NCBI GenBank assembly: GCA_009823505.1
Contig: VZQC01000265.1
Span: forward strand, 1,864,707-1,928,706
Source of the DNA: Rhizomys pruinosus
Lineage: Eukaryota; Chordata; Mammalia; Rodentia; Spalacidae
Direction: 5' to 3'
Length of the DNA stretch: 64,000 bases
Under the pieces are notes generated by a model. The model did not search any database and was not told where the DNA came from. It worked only from the letters and a program-made list of their open reading frames with translations. Numbering within the stretch: position 1 is the stretch's first letter; the number at the start of each line of letters is the position of its first letter. The translations under genes were made by a program, and so were the position numbers. Shown here piece after piece: positions 45,421 through 56,489 of this stretch.

Positions 45421-45980
45421 AGTGAAGGATCTGAGTCCAACATTCAGCTACGCCTCTGTTCTTGCTTCTTGGGCAGAAAGACTGGAAGCAGCCTATTATC
45501 ATTACTTCCATTTTTTTTCTTCCAAACACAGGGTGCAAGACACCTTGATATCTGCATGGTATCATCCAAGAAAATATATCCTCTCTGCTGCAGACTGATA
45601 CCTAGCAGTAATGTCATGTTCCTGGGGCTCTGTATCCCCCAAGACTCCTTCTGCAGGACCCTCAAGGCAGAGCAACTCCTCCAAATCCCATACCCTCTTG
45701 GCACAGGTGGCTTCTGGTGTGCAACACCACAAAGGTGTGTCTATTTATCAGCCATGTGCCTCCCCAGAATACTGAGAATGCAAGGGGACAAGGGCCATGT
45801 GCTTTTCCACTCCATATCTCCAGGACCTTGCATGGTGTCTGCAACCAAAAAAAAAGTCCCCATAAATGCTAGCTCATATAGAATCAAAAGAATCCAGCCC
45901 TCCCCACCAACACAACCAAAGGAACAGTAAAATTCCAGACCCTCCAACCATGTGTGATGTGTTAGTTTTCTAAGATTCAG

Positions 45981-46175
45981 GGCTGGAGAGATGGCTCAGA
46001 GGTAAGAGCACTGGCTGCTCTTACAGAGGGCCAAGATTCGGTTTCCCAGCTCCTAACTCCTAACATGGCATCTAACTCCAGTTCCATGGAATCACACCCT
46101 CTCTGTAACCTCTGTTGAACTGTCACAACAGGCAAAACACTCATACACATAAAATAAAAATAAATAAACAGGGAA
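45981..46175 (+). mobile_element. B3/B2-type SINE
   Basis: 'agggctggagagatggctca', 'gagcactggctgctcttaca', 'gttccatggaatcacaccct' and an 'aaaataaaaataaataaa' tail. The mirror copy is at 47,495-47,690. Confidence 0.92.
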
Positions 46176-46737
46176 AAGAGGGGGTAAAAAGAGAAGAATT
46201 ACATATCAAGACCCTGTAGGTTGATTTTTTATTTCACCAGAAAAGTAATGGAAATCCCTTTTTTCTGCTTTGTTTTGTCATTGTCCATTTGTATTGTTCT
46301 TTGGGGGTTTTTTTGTGAAAAGAGGAAAAATTTTAAAAGTGAAAATAAAAATGATAATTTTTTGAAAAAAGAGCATACCAAGACTTGTGTGGATGGAAAT
46401 GTGTGCATGTGGAGAAGAGGATTAATTTGTCATCCCTGTCACTAACAGCTCTGGTGATGTCCTAGCTGGGCTCATAGTTTTGCATTAAAGTGAAAGGGTT
46501 GAACAAAAAAATTTCTAAGGTCAGGAAGGCTGCCCCAGTCTATACTTCAACACGCATCACTTGGAAGCCTCTCAGACATTGCTAGGAATGTGCTGTCAGG
46601 TTTCAGACCTTATCTCTCAAAACAGTGTTGAGAGGTTCTGGGAAATGACTTGACCAAGTGAGGCAGGTCTCAGAAAGGCAGGAAGCCAACTTGTCATGTG
46701 CATGGGGCTGGAGAGATGGGACCTGTGGTTAAGAGCG

Positions 46738-46738
46738 N
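46738..46738. other. Single ambiguous base (N) at the palindrome centre
   Basis: The only non-ACGT symbol in the window. It lies exactly where the left inverted arm meets the T-rich start of the central B2. Confidence 0.99.
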
Positions 46739-46970
46739 TTTTTTTTTAATTTATTTTTATTTTTTTAATTTTTTTTAGGTGTATGAATGTACTGTCTGCA
46801 TGTAGGTTTGTGCACCTGTGTCGTGCAATGCCGCGGAGGTCAGAAGAGAGTTCCCCTGGAACTGGAGTTAAAGACGGTTCTCAGCTGCCATGTGGGTGCT
46901 GGGGATCGAACCTGGGTCCTCTGCAAGAGCAGTCGGCGCTCTTAACCACTAGGCCATTTCTCCAGCCCCA
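46739..46970 (-). mobile_element. B2 SINE, antisense, at the palindrome centre
   Basis: A full antisense B2, 'tgaatgtactgtctgcatgt' to 'ccactaggccatttctccag'. Its first part forms the 199-bp spacer, while its last 30 bp or so (from 46,937) belong to the right arm. The left arm carries the matching B2 5' end, 'ggggctggagagatgg', just before the N. Confidence 0.92.
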
Positions 46971-47494
46971 TGCACCATGACAAGTTGGCTTCCTGCCTTT
47001 CTGAGACCTGCCTCACTTGGTCAAGTCATTTCCCAGAACCTCTCAACACTGTTTTGAGAGATAAGGTCTGAAACCTGACAGCACATTCCTAGCAATGTCT
47101 GAGAGGCTTCCAAGTGATGCGTGTTGAAGTATAGACTGGGGCAGCCTTCCTGACCTTAGAAATTTTTTTGTTCAACCCTTTCACTTTAATGCAAAACTAT
47201 GAGCCCAGCTAGGACATCACCAGAGCTGTTAGTGACAGGGATGACAAATTAATCCTCTTCTCCACATGCACACATTTCCATCCACACAAGTCTTGGTATG
47301 CTCTTTTTTACAAAAATTATCATTTAGTTTTTCATTTTTAAAATTTTCTCTTTTCACAAAAAAACCCCCAAAGAACAATACAAAATGACAATGACAAAAC
47401 AAAGCAGAAAAAAGGGATTTCCATTACTTTTCTGGTGAAATAAAAAATCAACCTACAGGGCTTGATATGTAATTCTTCTCTTTTTACCCCCTCT

Positions 47495-47690
47495 TTTCCC
47501 TGTTTATTTATTTTTATTTTATGTGTATGAGTGTTTTGCCTGTTGTGCAGTTCCCACAGAGGTCCGAGGAGGGTGATTCCATGGAACTGGAGTTAGATGC
47601 CATGTTAGGAGTTAGGAGCTGGGAACCGAATCTTGGCCCTCTGTAAGAGCAGCCAGTGCACTTAACCTCTGAGCCATCTCTCCAGCCCTA
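47495..47690 (-). mobile_element. B3/B2-type SINE, antisense
   Basis: T-rich tail, 'ggagctgggaaccgaatctt', 'aagagcagccagtgcactta' and 'gagccatctctccagcccta'. Confidence 0.92.
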
Positions 47691-48269
47691 GAATCTTAGA
47701 AACTAACACATCACACATGGTTGGAGGGTCTGGAATTTTACTGTTCCTTTGGTTGTGTTGGTGGGGAGGGCTGGATTCTTTTGATTCTATATGAGCTAGC
47801 ATTTATGGGGACTTTTTTTTTGGTTGCAGACACCATGCAAGGTCCTGGAGATATGGAGTGGAAAAGCACATGGCCCTTGTCCCCTTGCATTCTCAGTATT
47901 CTGGGGAGGCACATGGCTGATAAATAGACACACCTTTGTGGTGTTGCACACCAGAAGCCACCTGTGCCAAGAGGGTATGGGATTTGGAGGAGTTGCTCTG
48001 CCTTGAGGGTCCTGCAGAAGGAGTCTTGGGGGATACAGAGCCCCAGGAACATGACATTACTGCTAGGTATCAGTCTGCAGCAGAGAGGATATATTTTCTT
48101 GGATGATACCATGCAGATATCAAGGTGTCTTGCACCCTGTGTTTGGAAGAAAAAAAATGGAAGTAATGATAATAGGCTGCTTCCAGCTTCTGCCCAAAGA
48201 AGCAAAGAACAGAAGGCAGTAGCTGAATGCTTTGGACTCAGATTCCTTCACTGTGTGCACTTCTCTGAT

Positions 48270-48405
48270 GGGCTTATAGCATGCAGGAGGCAGAGGCAGA
48301 GGCAGGCAGATCTCTGAGTTCAAGGCCAGCCTGGTCTATAGAAAAAGTTCCAGGCCAGCCAGGGATACACGGTGAGATTCTGTTTAAATTAAAAAAAAAA
48401 AAAAT
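48270..48405 (+). mobile_element. B1 SINE, 5'-truncated
   Basis: 'aggaggcagaggcagaggca', 'gttcaaggccagcctggtct' and 'tccaggccagccagggatac', then an A run. Confidence 0.85.
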
Positions 48406-49318
48406 CAAAATCAAATCATCAGAACAGTTGAGACCAAAAGAACATAGTTCCAAGTGACTTGGCAGAATTAAAAAGGGATTCTAGGAAAGTCCTTTCTCCA
48501 AATTCCACTAGGACAGTTTAAAAATCAAACCCAAGTAGATTGTATTATAATAGATTTGGCTTTGTTAAAACAACAGAAATCCATTTGAATGCACAGTGGG
48601 CAAATAGATCTGAATTGCTAAAAATTTGTCCATGCATGTCTACTTAGCAAAGCTATTGAGAAAAACTCCACTTAAAAAAGCAGAGTTACTACTGCTCTGA
48701 GAAGACAGAATGACTCAAATATTGTTTCATGCTCAGCAAGCCCAGAACAACTCCACATGAAAGACAACAATTCACTTAATTGGCCATTTCGCTTTTCAGA
48801 AATAAAATGGTCAGTGGGAAGAAAAGATAAAAACAGAACTCCTTCTTCAGATCCTTACAATGCTAGACCAGAGCCCAATCGAAACCTTCTGACGTTGTTG
48901 GCCATGTGCGGAAGGACTCTGTTATTTCCCTCGCAGGGATAACAGAAGAAGCCCCCAGGGTCAGAGCCTCCCCTTCAGCTCTCATAGCCGGGGCATATGT
49001 AGCAGGATCTCTCTCAGGACTGCTGCACTGGAGGAGGGGTCTTCCTACTTTGAAGATGCTGATCCAGGACCTGCCAGATGCTCAGCAGATAAAGACACTA
49101 GCATGAAGCTCAGGGACAGCTTCTCTCCTTCCACTGAGGGTACCACGGATCAAACTCAGGTCACCAGGCTTGAAGGCAAGCACCTTTACCTGCTGTGCCT
49201 TGTTGCCAGCCCTGCGCCTGTCTCTTTATTTGCAGAGTAGAGCTTCCACCTGTCCACTGAGGACACTGCTGGTCACCTCAATTTGGGCTGCCCAGGGAGC
49301 ATGCTTCCCTGACAGAGC

Positions 49319-50418
49319 CTTTCACGTCTCAGACATGTTTTGTATTCTGCATGCTCACAGTAGCCTGGATAGTCTCTGTACTTTTCTCTTAATTCCATTT
49401 CAGGGATTTAGAAACCCGAAGCCGAGGGTTAGGGGAGGAGGTAAAACTAGCTAAAAGTGGCAGAATTGGAATTTACTGGCTCGATCTAGAACCCAGGACT
49501 TCTGCCACATGCAATGTAGCTTGAAGCACCACCCTGTGCCCTGCATCTCTCCACTGTGGGGGTTCCAGGGACACTGGACAACTTCTCTAAGAACTGCATC
49601 TGTCAGGGTATCTGCGTGTCCCCCACCCCCACCCCTAGTCCCTACAAGTGCCTGACTAACTGACCCATGCCCTCTAGTGGCATGGACTCAGTTCTTTGAC
49701 TACCTAGTTGGAAGTCCTGTGTTTCCCCCTTCCCTCCTCCCGACTAGCAGCCTCGCCCTCTGGAAGACTGGGTCTTGCCATCTGTGTACCCCAGGATTCA
49801 CATTCTGCACTAGCTCTGTGAGTTGACTTGGTGGGTTCTGGACTTAATTGATTTTGAAGTCTTCACTTCCATCCCACTCTAATGCTGAACGCTTATCCTT
49901 TGGTGCTGTCATGCACGGATTCCAGAGAGCCATTTGGTGCCTGGGGAAAGGGAAGCCAGGAGCCATGGCAAGCCTCTCAGGACTAGGGGCAGGATGCAGC
50001 TCCAGAGCTGAGTGTCAGATTCATACGCAGGCCAGAGAACTTCCCCAGCTCCCTAGATGGTTGCCTTGGAGGATGATCTGCTTCAAATGATGAAGAGTAA
50101 AAGTTGAGTCTGTGACATTGAAAACTTTGCTTTAAAGAGCAGTTTCACAATGGAGAGAAAGGTATGTTGTTTCTGCTAATCCAACCACCTGGCGGAGGTT
50201 TGAGGGATAAAGCTGGTTGCTTGGGAAACAAATTAGCTGCCACAGACAAGAGTGTCTTTGTGGGAGGCAGAGCTTGTTGTTCAAAGGCTAATCTTCAATT
50301 TTAAAATGCAGTCTTTTGGCAAAAAAGGAAATTAAAATGAAGTGAGGAGATAAGGGGCGCAGCTATGCTGTCCTTCTGGCCATGCATCTGACAGGAACTT
50401 CAGATGAAAAATACCTTT
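49319..50418. other. Unique (duplicated) non-coding DNA
   Basis: No repeat family or exon recognised; the short frames recur in copy 2 with frame changes caused by indels. Confidence 0.45.
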
Positions 50419-50575
50419 TGGGGATCAGAAAGACAGCTCAGCAGGTAAAAGTGCTGGCCAGGAAAGCCCGGTGACCTGAATTCACCCACGCGGAAGGAGA
50501 GAACCAGCTCCTCAAAGAAAGTTCTCCTCTGACTTCCACACGTGTGCTGTGGCAGCCTATGTTCATACATTCACA
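50419..50575 (+). mobile_element. B4/RSINE-like SINE
   Basis: 'ggggatcagaaagacagctc', 'agcaggtaaaagtgctggcc' and 'cctctgacttccacacgtgt'. A trinucleotide microsatellite follows. The copy-2 counterpart is 58,967-59,130, where the middle is scrambled. Confidence 0.65.
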
Positions 50576-50651
50576 TGATGATGATGATGATGAAGAAGAA
50601 GAAGAAGAAGAAGAAGAAGAAGAAGAAGAAGAAGAAGAAAAAGAAGAAGAG
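50576..50651. repeat. (GAT)n(GAA)n microsatellite
   Basis: About five GAT units, then about twenty GAA units with an AAAA slip. It produces poly-Ser, poly-Lys and poly-Phe frames. The copy-2 version (59,128-59,190) is shorter and irregular. Confidence 0.95.
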
Positions 50652-52469
50652 CATCTGCAGTGATAGAAGAATTGCTCCCACTGCCTGTGGCTGTGTTCCT
50701 GTCTCTTCCAGCCACCTGGAGCAGACAGGGAGGTGGCCACAGGTCCAGAAGTGTAGGATTTTACATGCCAAACCCACGAAGCAGAGGAAGCACAAGCCTC
50801 CATGCAGCCAGTTTGAAATACGTGCTACACCCGACATGGCCAGAACCCATCCCTGAGGTCCAGCCGGGGGGGGGGGGCTCCTCTTCCCCCTTTCCGAGCC
50901 ATGGAATCATAGCTAATACTCGGAATGGGTTGGGAGTCTGGGAGTGGATCCAGTGGTAATAAGTTACAGAGGTTACTCGCTAAGATAGTGCGAAACAGAG
51001 TTATGAAACTTCAGGGTTGGCCCAGAGCTTTGCCAGGGTCCTCGTTCGGTCTTCTCCTCCAGCACTTCAATTACTAATCTGCTGAGTCACTCGCTGATTC
51101 AATGACTTGTTTAATAAAAGTATTGGCTCTGCCACTTCCTAGCTGTGTAACCTGGAGCAAATTGTTTAACCATTCTGTGCTTCTGTTTCCACGTCTGTAA
51201 AGCAGGGATCCTAATGGCGTCCACTTTCCAGAAGGTGCTAAGTGAGCATGGGATATTTGGAAGGGATTGCTGAAAGGTACTCTGACCTCTGATTCCACAT
51301 CATAGTGCCTGCTTGGAACCCTCTTACTCTGAAACCCTGGCCACCGTGGCTGAGATTCCCTGGGAATATCCTACCTTGGCTTGCATACACCATAGATAGG
51401 GGCTTCTCCATTCGCAGGGTCTCCAGGGGTTAGAAAATCAGTCCTCACACAGCTTTTAACTGTGCATTCCAAGAAGAGGGAACAGGCTGGGGCCCTCTGA
51501 AGCCTTCAGAACTGAAGCCTGGAGCATTGGGTTTGGGCTGTCAGGGGACGTCAGTGGACAGTAGAGGCAGGTGGGACTGTGGAATGACCCCAGGGCATGG
51601 GCCTCAGGCCAGGCTCTGCAGGTGCACTTGAGCAGCGTCTCAGCACTGTTGGTATCTCTTCCCTGTGTCTCTCCCTTCCTCCTGAAGCCAACACAGTTGG
51701 TCACTTCTGGGCTCTCACCCCACTTACCACCCTCAAAGAACAACACAGCAAGTCTGTGTTGGCCTTTGTGTATTCTAGCCTGCCTCTTGTCTGCCCCCTT
51801 CCCACCTGACGCATGCCAGGGAAGACCAGGGGTTAGCTGCCTTAGTCCAGTTTGCCTTCTGGCCAGGATCTGGCCACCATTGTTTTTGGTGGTTGACCTG
51901 AGAGCGGGAGGTGCAGAAGCTAGTCCAGCTTTGAATCTGCAGGGCTGGACAGACGCCGGATGTCATAGCAGCCTGTCACGTCTCGTCTGCTTGTAACACA
52001 CCCATTCTGAAAAGCTTGAGGACCCTGTCTCTCTATCCCCCACTGTACTGAGAGTGTCTCTCTCCACTTCCCTGCAGCTCATTCCTTCAGTCTGTTGAGT
52101 CAGGTGCACAACTCTCCCCACTCCACACCGTGAAGGTACTCGAGTATTCTGTTGGCTCCACCAGGGCGAAGCACTGCGTGATGCAGCCCAGCCACGGCCT
52201 TATGGAAAGCGAGTTGTGTTGGATCCTGCTTCAGATTCCAGATGACCAAGCCACTTAATTCCAAGCCTCCACATGCTCATCCTCAAAATGATGTACTAGC
52301 AGTGTGGGCGCACACACGCTCGGGGGCACACACACACACACACACAGGCTGATTGTGAGTAGTATAAAGAACAGTTTAGCAAAGCACTAAAAGATAGCAT
52401 CTGCTACTCCTACTACTGTTTTGCTTTATTATTATAAAAGCAGCTTCATGTTCAAGTCATTCTTTTTTA
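50652..52469. other. Unique (duplicated) non-coding DNA
   Basis: Includes a 12-G run at about 50,866-50,877 and (CA)n at 52,328-52,346. The 141-codon plus frame (51,571) is not kept identically in copy 2 and has no domain. No exon recognised. Confidence 0.45.
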
Positions 52470-52782
52470 TTTTGCGTGTTTATGTGTGTGCATATGTGTT
52501 TTTATGTGTGGTGTGTGCACATGTGTGTGTCTGTATGCGGAGGCAGAGACTGACATCAGGTGATTTCCCCAGTTGCTCACATCTCATATTTTGTGTCAGG
52601 GTCTCTCTCTGAACATCAAGTTCGCTGTTCAGCCAGGCTGGCTGGCCAGAGACCTTAGGACTCTGTGCTGGGGTTGAGACACATTGCTGTGCCCAGCGTT
52701 TACCTGGGTTCTGGGGATCCGGAACAGGTGCTCATATTTGCACAGTGATTAACTTTATTCACTGAACCATCTCCCTAGCCTC
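52470..52782 (-). mobile_element. B4-type SINE, antisense
   Basis: A GT-rich start, 'gtcagggtctctctctgaac', 'cagccaggctggctggccag', 'gggttctggggatccggaac' and 'ctgaaccatctccctagcc'. The copy-2 counterpart is 61,015-61,335. Confidence 0.8.
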
Positions 52783-53896
52783 CATGTTTTCTTAATTCAC
52801 CTGATTTCCAACACAACCCTGCAAAATAGTTGAAGCAGAGACACTTTGCATCTTACCCATGAATAAGTTGATGAGATGTCAGCTTTTGTAAAATCACACA
52901 CTTGTCTGGACCAAACCCCCCCCCCACACCGTGGCACAGCAGAAGCAGGCATGCCCATGGGAGGTGGACGAAAGAGGCCTGTAACTTACAAAGGCCGAGA
53001 CGAGACAGTATTGGGCTAGACAGTGTTAACAATTATTCAGACCATCATTCTTTGCTTGGAGAAGAAAACCCATGATTTATTAAGCAAACTGGCTCTGTCT
53101 CTCCAGGAATGATGTTCAGTTTTATTTCCAGTTTCTTACCCTACACTGAGAAGGGAAAAAATTGGAAAAGTCTCTTGTGAGATTTACTGTATAATACTGT
53201 GCGATGGAAAGGCACGTCAGACGGCACAAGGGGGCTGTGAACAGTAGATGCGCTAATAGGGTCAGAGAAAGAACAACTTATGGACGCAGAGCAGGGGAAA
53301 TAAGAGCCTAACCATGATTTGTTTGCATGGAGTTTGTCCTGATCTGTGCTCTAGCTAGTTCGCAGACATTTTTCTTGTCTCCAAGTCTCCTGGTTGAAGC
53401 CCAACAGCTTCCTGCTGAGGTGCTGAGTTGCTTCTCAGGGTTGCCTCGTGGATGGAGAGGATGAAGGGTGAGTGGGCTAAAACAGAGCGTGAGGAAATCA
53501 GCGTGGAGAGGGAAGAACACAACGTGCTCGGTGCCCCCAGATCATGTGTATTGCTTTCCACCTGGATGATGGAGGGCCCCAGCTTGAACCTTGAGAGCCA
53601 CCGAGGGGAGAGGCCTGGCTTTCCTGATATGCCTTGTGTTCTTGTTCCTGGGTTCTGCAGAGAATAAGCATTACGTGCAACTCATCTCCTGTGCACGGCT
53701 GGTGTACGTGCATATTGCTGTATGTATACTGTATACTGTTCGTGAGTTGGAACACACTCCACCCATGTTTTGGTGGGGTGGATTTCATTGTCAGTCATCA
53801 CTGGACACATTAGCTTACACAGATAGCGGCACCCAGCTTAGTGGGAACAGAGCCATAAGGTAGTTTTTCAGCGAAGGTTTTAGGAGCTTATTCAAG
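52783..53896. other. Unique (duplicated) non-coding DNA
   Basis: No repeat family or exon recognised. Both-strand frames at 53.3-53.86 kb recur identically in copy 2 simply because the DNA does. Confidence 0.45.
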
Positions 53897-54054
53897 GCGG
53901 GGCTGAAGAGATGGCCCAGCAGCTAAGAGCGCTTACTGTTCTGCCAGAGGACCCCGATTTAGTTCCCAACATCCACATGGTGGCTTACAACCATCTGTAA
54001 CTCCAGTTCCAGGGGACTCCAATGTCTTCTTCTGACCCCTATATACATGCAGGC

Positions 54055-54085
<31 letters not shown>
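53897..54085 (+). mobile_element. B3/B2-type SINE with (CA)n end
   Basis: 'ggggctgaagagatggccca', 'catccacatggtggcttaca', 'gttccaggggactccaatgt' and a (CA)13 run. The copy-2 counterpart is 62,453-62,641. Confidence 0.92.
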
Positions 54086-54379
54086 CAAAACCTTAAAAAT
54101 ACAAAATTATAAAAAACAAAGCAAAAGAAAAAATACAAAATAAGGAAATTTGCAGCAGCTAATCAGGCTGTGCCTGGGCTCAGCAGAAAAAGTGGGCTCC
54201 TGGTGTTCTCTGTGCTGCGTTAGAAGGTGACTACTGGGGCTTCCTGCCAGAGGTGAGCTGACATTACATGCATAGAGCTCCCTTTGTTTTTCAGCCTAGC
54301 GTTTTGGAACCCAATGCCTTGGCAGCTCTCAGTCACCTTTGCATAACTGACAAACATCCCTGAGGTCAGCCAAGTAAGT

Positions 54380-54735
54380 AAAGGAAGAGAGGATTAGTTC
54401 AGCTCAGAGTTTCAGAAGTTTCGATCCACTGTGGCTGGTCTCAGGGCACATGGGAGCATGAAACAGAGGCTGCCCAGCTCAGCGCAGCTGGAAAGCTGAG
54501 ACTACCCAGCAGAGACAGATGCAGCCTTTGAAGGCACCCCGTCCGGTGACCCGCTTCCTCCAAAAAGGCTCACTCCATAGTTTCTTTTACTCTCACCAGT
54601 GGACATATCCATGGGAAAGGGCAGGGCCCTGGAGAGCCACTCATTTCCCTGAGGCCATAAGCCAGCCGGCAGCCAAACCCGTGGCTCATGAGCCTTCAAG
54701 GAATAGCTCAGATTCAAACCACAACCCTGACCTAT
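54380..54735 (-). mobile_element. Possible antisense MaLR-type remnant
   Basis: 'aggattagttcagctcagag', 'atggcc..' -like spacing and an end 'gattcaaaccacaaccctga' recall antisense MaLR LTRs. Weak; no clean termini. Confidence 0.25.
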
Positions 54736-54781
54736 TTTAAGAAAGCCATCTCCAGACTAGAGAAGGTATTGGTTCCAGGGA

Positions 54782-54945
54782 GAGTCCTGGACTTGACCTG
54801 GAGATCCTAGTGCTGGAGTGTAGAGTCCTGGGCTTGACCCAGAGATCCTAGTGCTGGAGTGTGGAGTCCTGGGCTTGACCTGGAGATCCTAGTGCTGGAG
54901 TGTGGAGTCCTGGGCTTGACCTGGAGATCCTAGTGCTGGAGTGTG
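54782..54945. repeat. 41-bp minisatellite, exactly 4 units
   Basis: 4 x 41 = 164 bp. The unit contains GAGTCCTGGGCTTGACCTGG then AGATCCTAGTGCTGGAGTG. Units 3 and 4 are identical, unit 2 has CCAGAG for CTGGAG, and unit 1 has GGACTTG. Copy 2 has the same array at 63,332-63,496 with one extra T. Confidence 0.96.
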
Positions 54946-55450
54946 GAGCGAGAACCCCCAAGGCTCAGCAAGAAGGCTCTGTGTTAATATAGTTCTCAGG
55001 TTTCCTGCTTATATCGTCAGGTATAGAGCAATCACAGTGTCATCTCTAGGCATGCATATATATGCATATAAGTCTTTTGTTGTGATGGTTACCAAGTATT
55101 CGGTAAGATGCAACCCACATAAGGCTCAGCCCAAATACTGGCTTCTGCTAATTATGTTTTATATATTGTACAATATTGTACAATACACAATAAGGGCTGG
55201 GGCTGGGAGATCCATGTGGTAAAGCAGAGGTTTCCTCTCTTCCCCCCATCACCAAGAAGCTTAGTCCAGGGAGAGCAGAACTGAGGAGGTGCCTGGTGTT
55301 AGAGCACATGTATTAAAGAGTGAACAGACAAGGAATGGATCAACAAATGAAGGCCTGGGCTTCGCAAGGAAGGGCTTCTAGCCCAGCTTCAAGTTGGATG
55401 GGGGCACATCAAAGAAACCCTTGTAGAAGAGTCATCCCTGCCTGAATGCT

Positions 55451-56212
55451 TTGTATTTTCTTTTCACACAAGAAATGGTAATTTGGACTGGGAATAGAGT
55501 TCAGTTGTAGATGCTGGCCTTGTGTGCATGAGGCCTTGGGTTTGATCCCAGCACTGAAAGAATAGAAAGAAGGGAGGAGGGAGGGAGGGGGGGAGACAGA
55601 CGAGAACAAAGGGAAAAGAACTGATGAGGACATTGAGATCAGTCCAATGTGATTTATAAAGTGACCCAATTGAGAACTTTAACAAACAAGTGTGTAATTC
55701 TGAAACCTAAAGCTTGAGAGCTACAATGGCTCTGCTTCATAGAACCATTCCTGATTATGGGCCCTGGACATACCCACCCCCACCATCAACAACAACTCAG
55801 AATGGCATGACCAAAGCTGTACCTACCCCCCAGCATCTGGGAGATGGTTGGAGCTGGTCAAGCCTCCTCCTGTAACTCATTCTCTCTGAGATCTTCATAG
55901 ACTTAGCAGCCAGGCCCGGGCCACTGTGACTTGACATCTTCATGTGACTAAAACTAAACTCTCCATGAGCTGAGGATGGGGGGGGCGGGCGCAGGGAGAG
56001 AAGTAGGTCCTTCACAGTCTCTGACACCAGAGGTTCATCCTTCCTTACCCCATCTCATGTTCCCTCTTAGTATATCAAAATCCATTACTTTTCCTGTTTA
56101 ATATTGATCACTGCCTTGGAATTAGGCAGTAGCTCAGTTAGAAAACACGTGTATAGCCTTTGTGATCCCCTGGGTTCGATACCTAACACCTGACAAGAAA
56201 ATATTGACCGCT
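55451..56212. other. Spacer between direct-repeat copies, with ID-like SINEs
   Basis: Not present in the other copies as far as the window shows. 55,478-55,560 is ID-like ('gaatagagttcagttgtaga', 'gggtttgatcccagcactg') with a GA-rich tail. 56,126-56,200 is a second tRNA-like fragment ('ggcagtagctcagttagaaa', 'ctgggttcgatacctaacac'). No gene. Confidence 0.6.
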
Positions 56213-56489
56213 ACTTTTTTCTATTAATTTTTTTTTCATTTTTTAACAATAAGTAATAATTTATGAGCACAAGCATCCTTCATGTAAAACAAATTTGCAA
56301 GCAGTTGTGCCCAAATCCACACAGCCCAAGAGTCCCACCATCCAGCTGGGGGGCTTGTATGTTCAATCAAGTTCATCAAATAAGTGTCCAGTCTTTATTG
56401 CTGTAGTTTCGCCATTCACCCCAATCACAGCCCTTACATTCTACCACAGCCACTCTTCTGCAGATTGTTCCCTAGGCTTAGAAAAGGGG
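56213..56489 (-). mobile_element. L1-like 3' UTR fragment, antisense (second copy)
   Basis: Matches about 4,050-4,310 (for example 'cagattgttccctaggctta'). It ends at 'agaaaagggg', and the next bases are already copy 2 of the direct repeat. Confidence 0.6.

Larger units (their letters stand above)
44361..46737 (-). repeat. Left arm of a large inverted repeat (2,377 bp)
   Basis: The reverse complement of 46,937-49,318 runs through the whole segment, including matching SINEs and identical short frames (for example MRKDSVISLAG at 44,579-44,773 on minus and 48,906 on plus). Differences are mostly one-base gains or losses, concentrated around 45,290-45,480. Both outer ends share only 'gctct'. It adjoins an unresolved base at 46,738. 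Confidence 0.95.
46937..49318 (+). repeat. Right arm of the large inverted repeat (2,382 bp)
   Basis: Mirror of 44,361-46,737. It continues without a break into the direct-repeat unit that starts at 47,986, so 47,986-49,318 exists three times in the window (left arm, here and 56,488 onward). Confidence 0.95.
47986..55450 (+). repeat. Direct-repeat unit, copy 1 (about 7.5 kb)
   Basis: Matches 56,488-64,000 from the shared word GGAGGAGTTG to the window end. The offset is about 8.50-8.56 kb. From 50,661 to about 51,655 and again over 53,308-53,860 there is no net length difference from copy 2. No gene is recognisable in it. Confidence 0.95.

Noticed and set aside
44579..49106. MRKDSVISLAG frame conserved in three copies as evidence for a gene
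   Set aside because: All surrounding non-coding DNA is equally identical between copies, so identity does not show selection on the protein.
50542..50856. Poly-Lys, poly-Ser and poly-Phe proteins
   Set aside because: All are translations of the GAA/GAT microsatellite.
53428..53863. Plus-strand frames identical in both direct-repeat copies
   Set aside because: The minus-strand frames over the same bases are identical too; this reflects recent duplication or duplicate assembly, not constraint.
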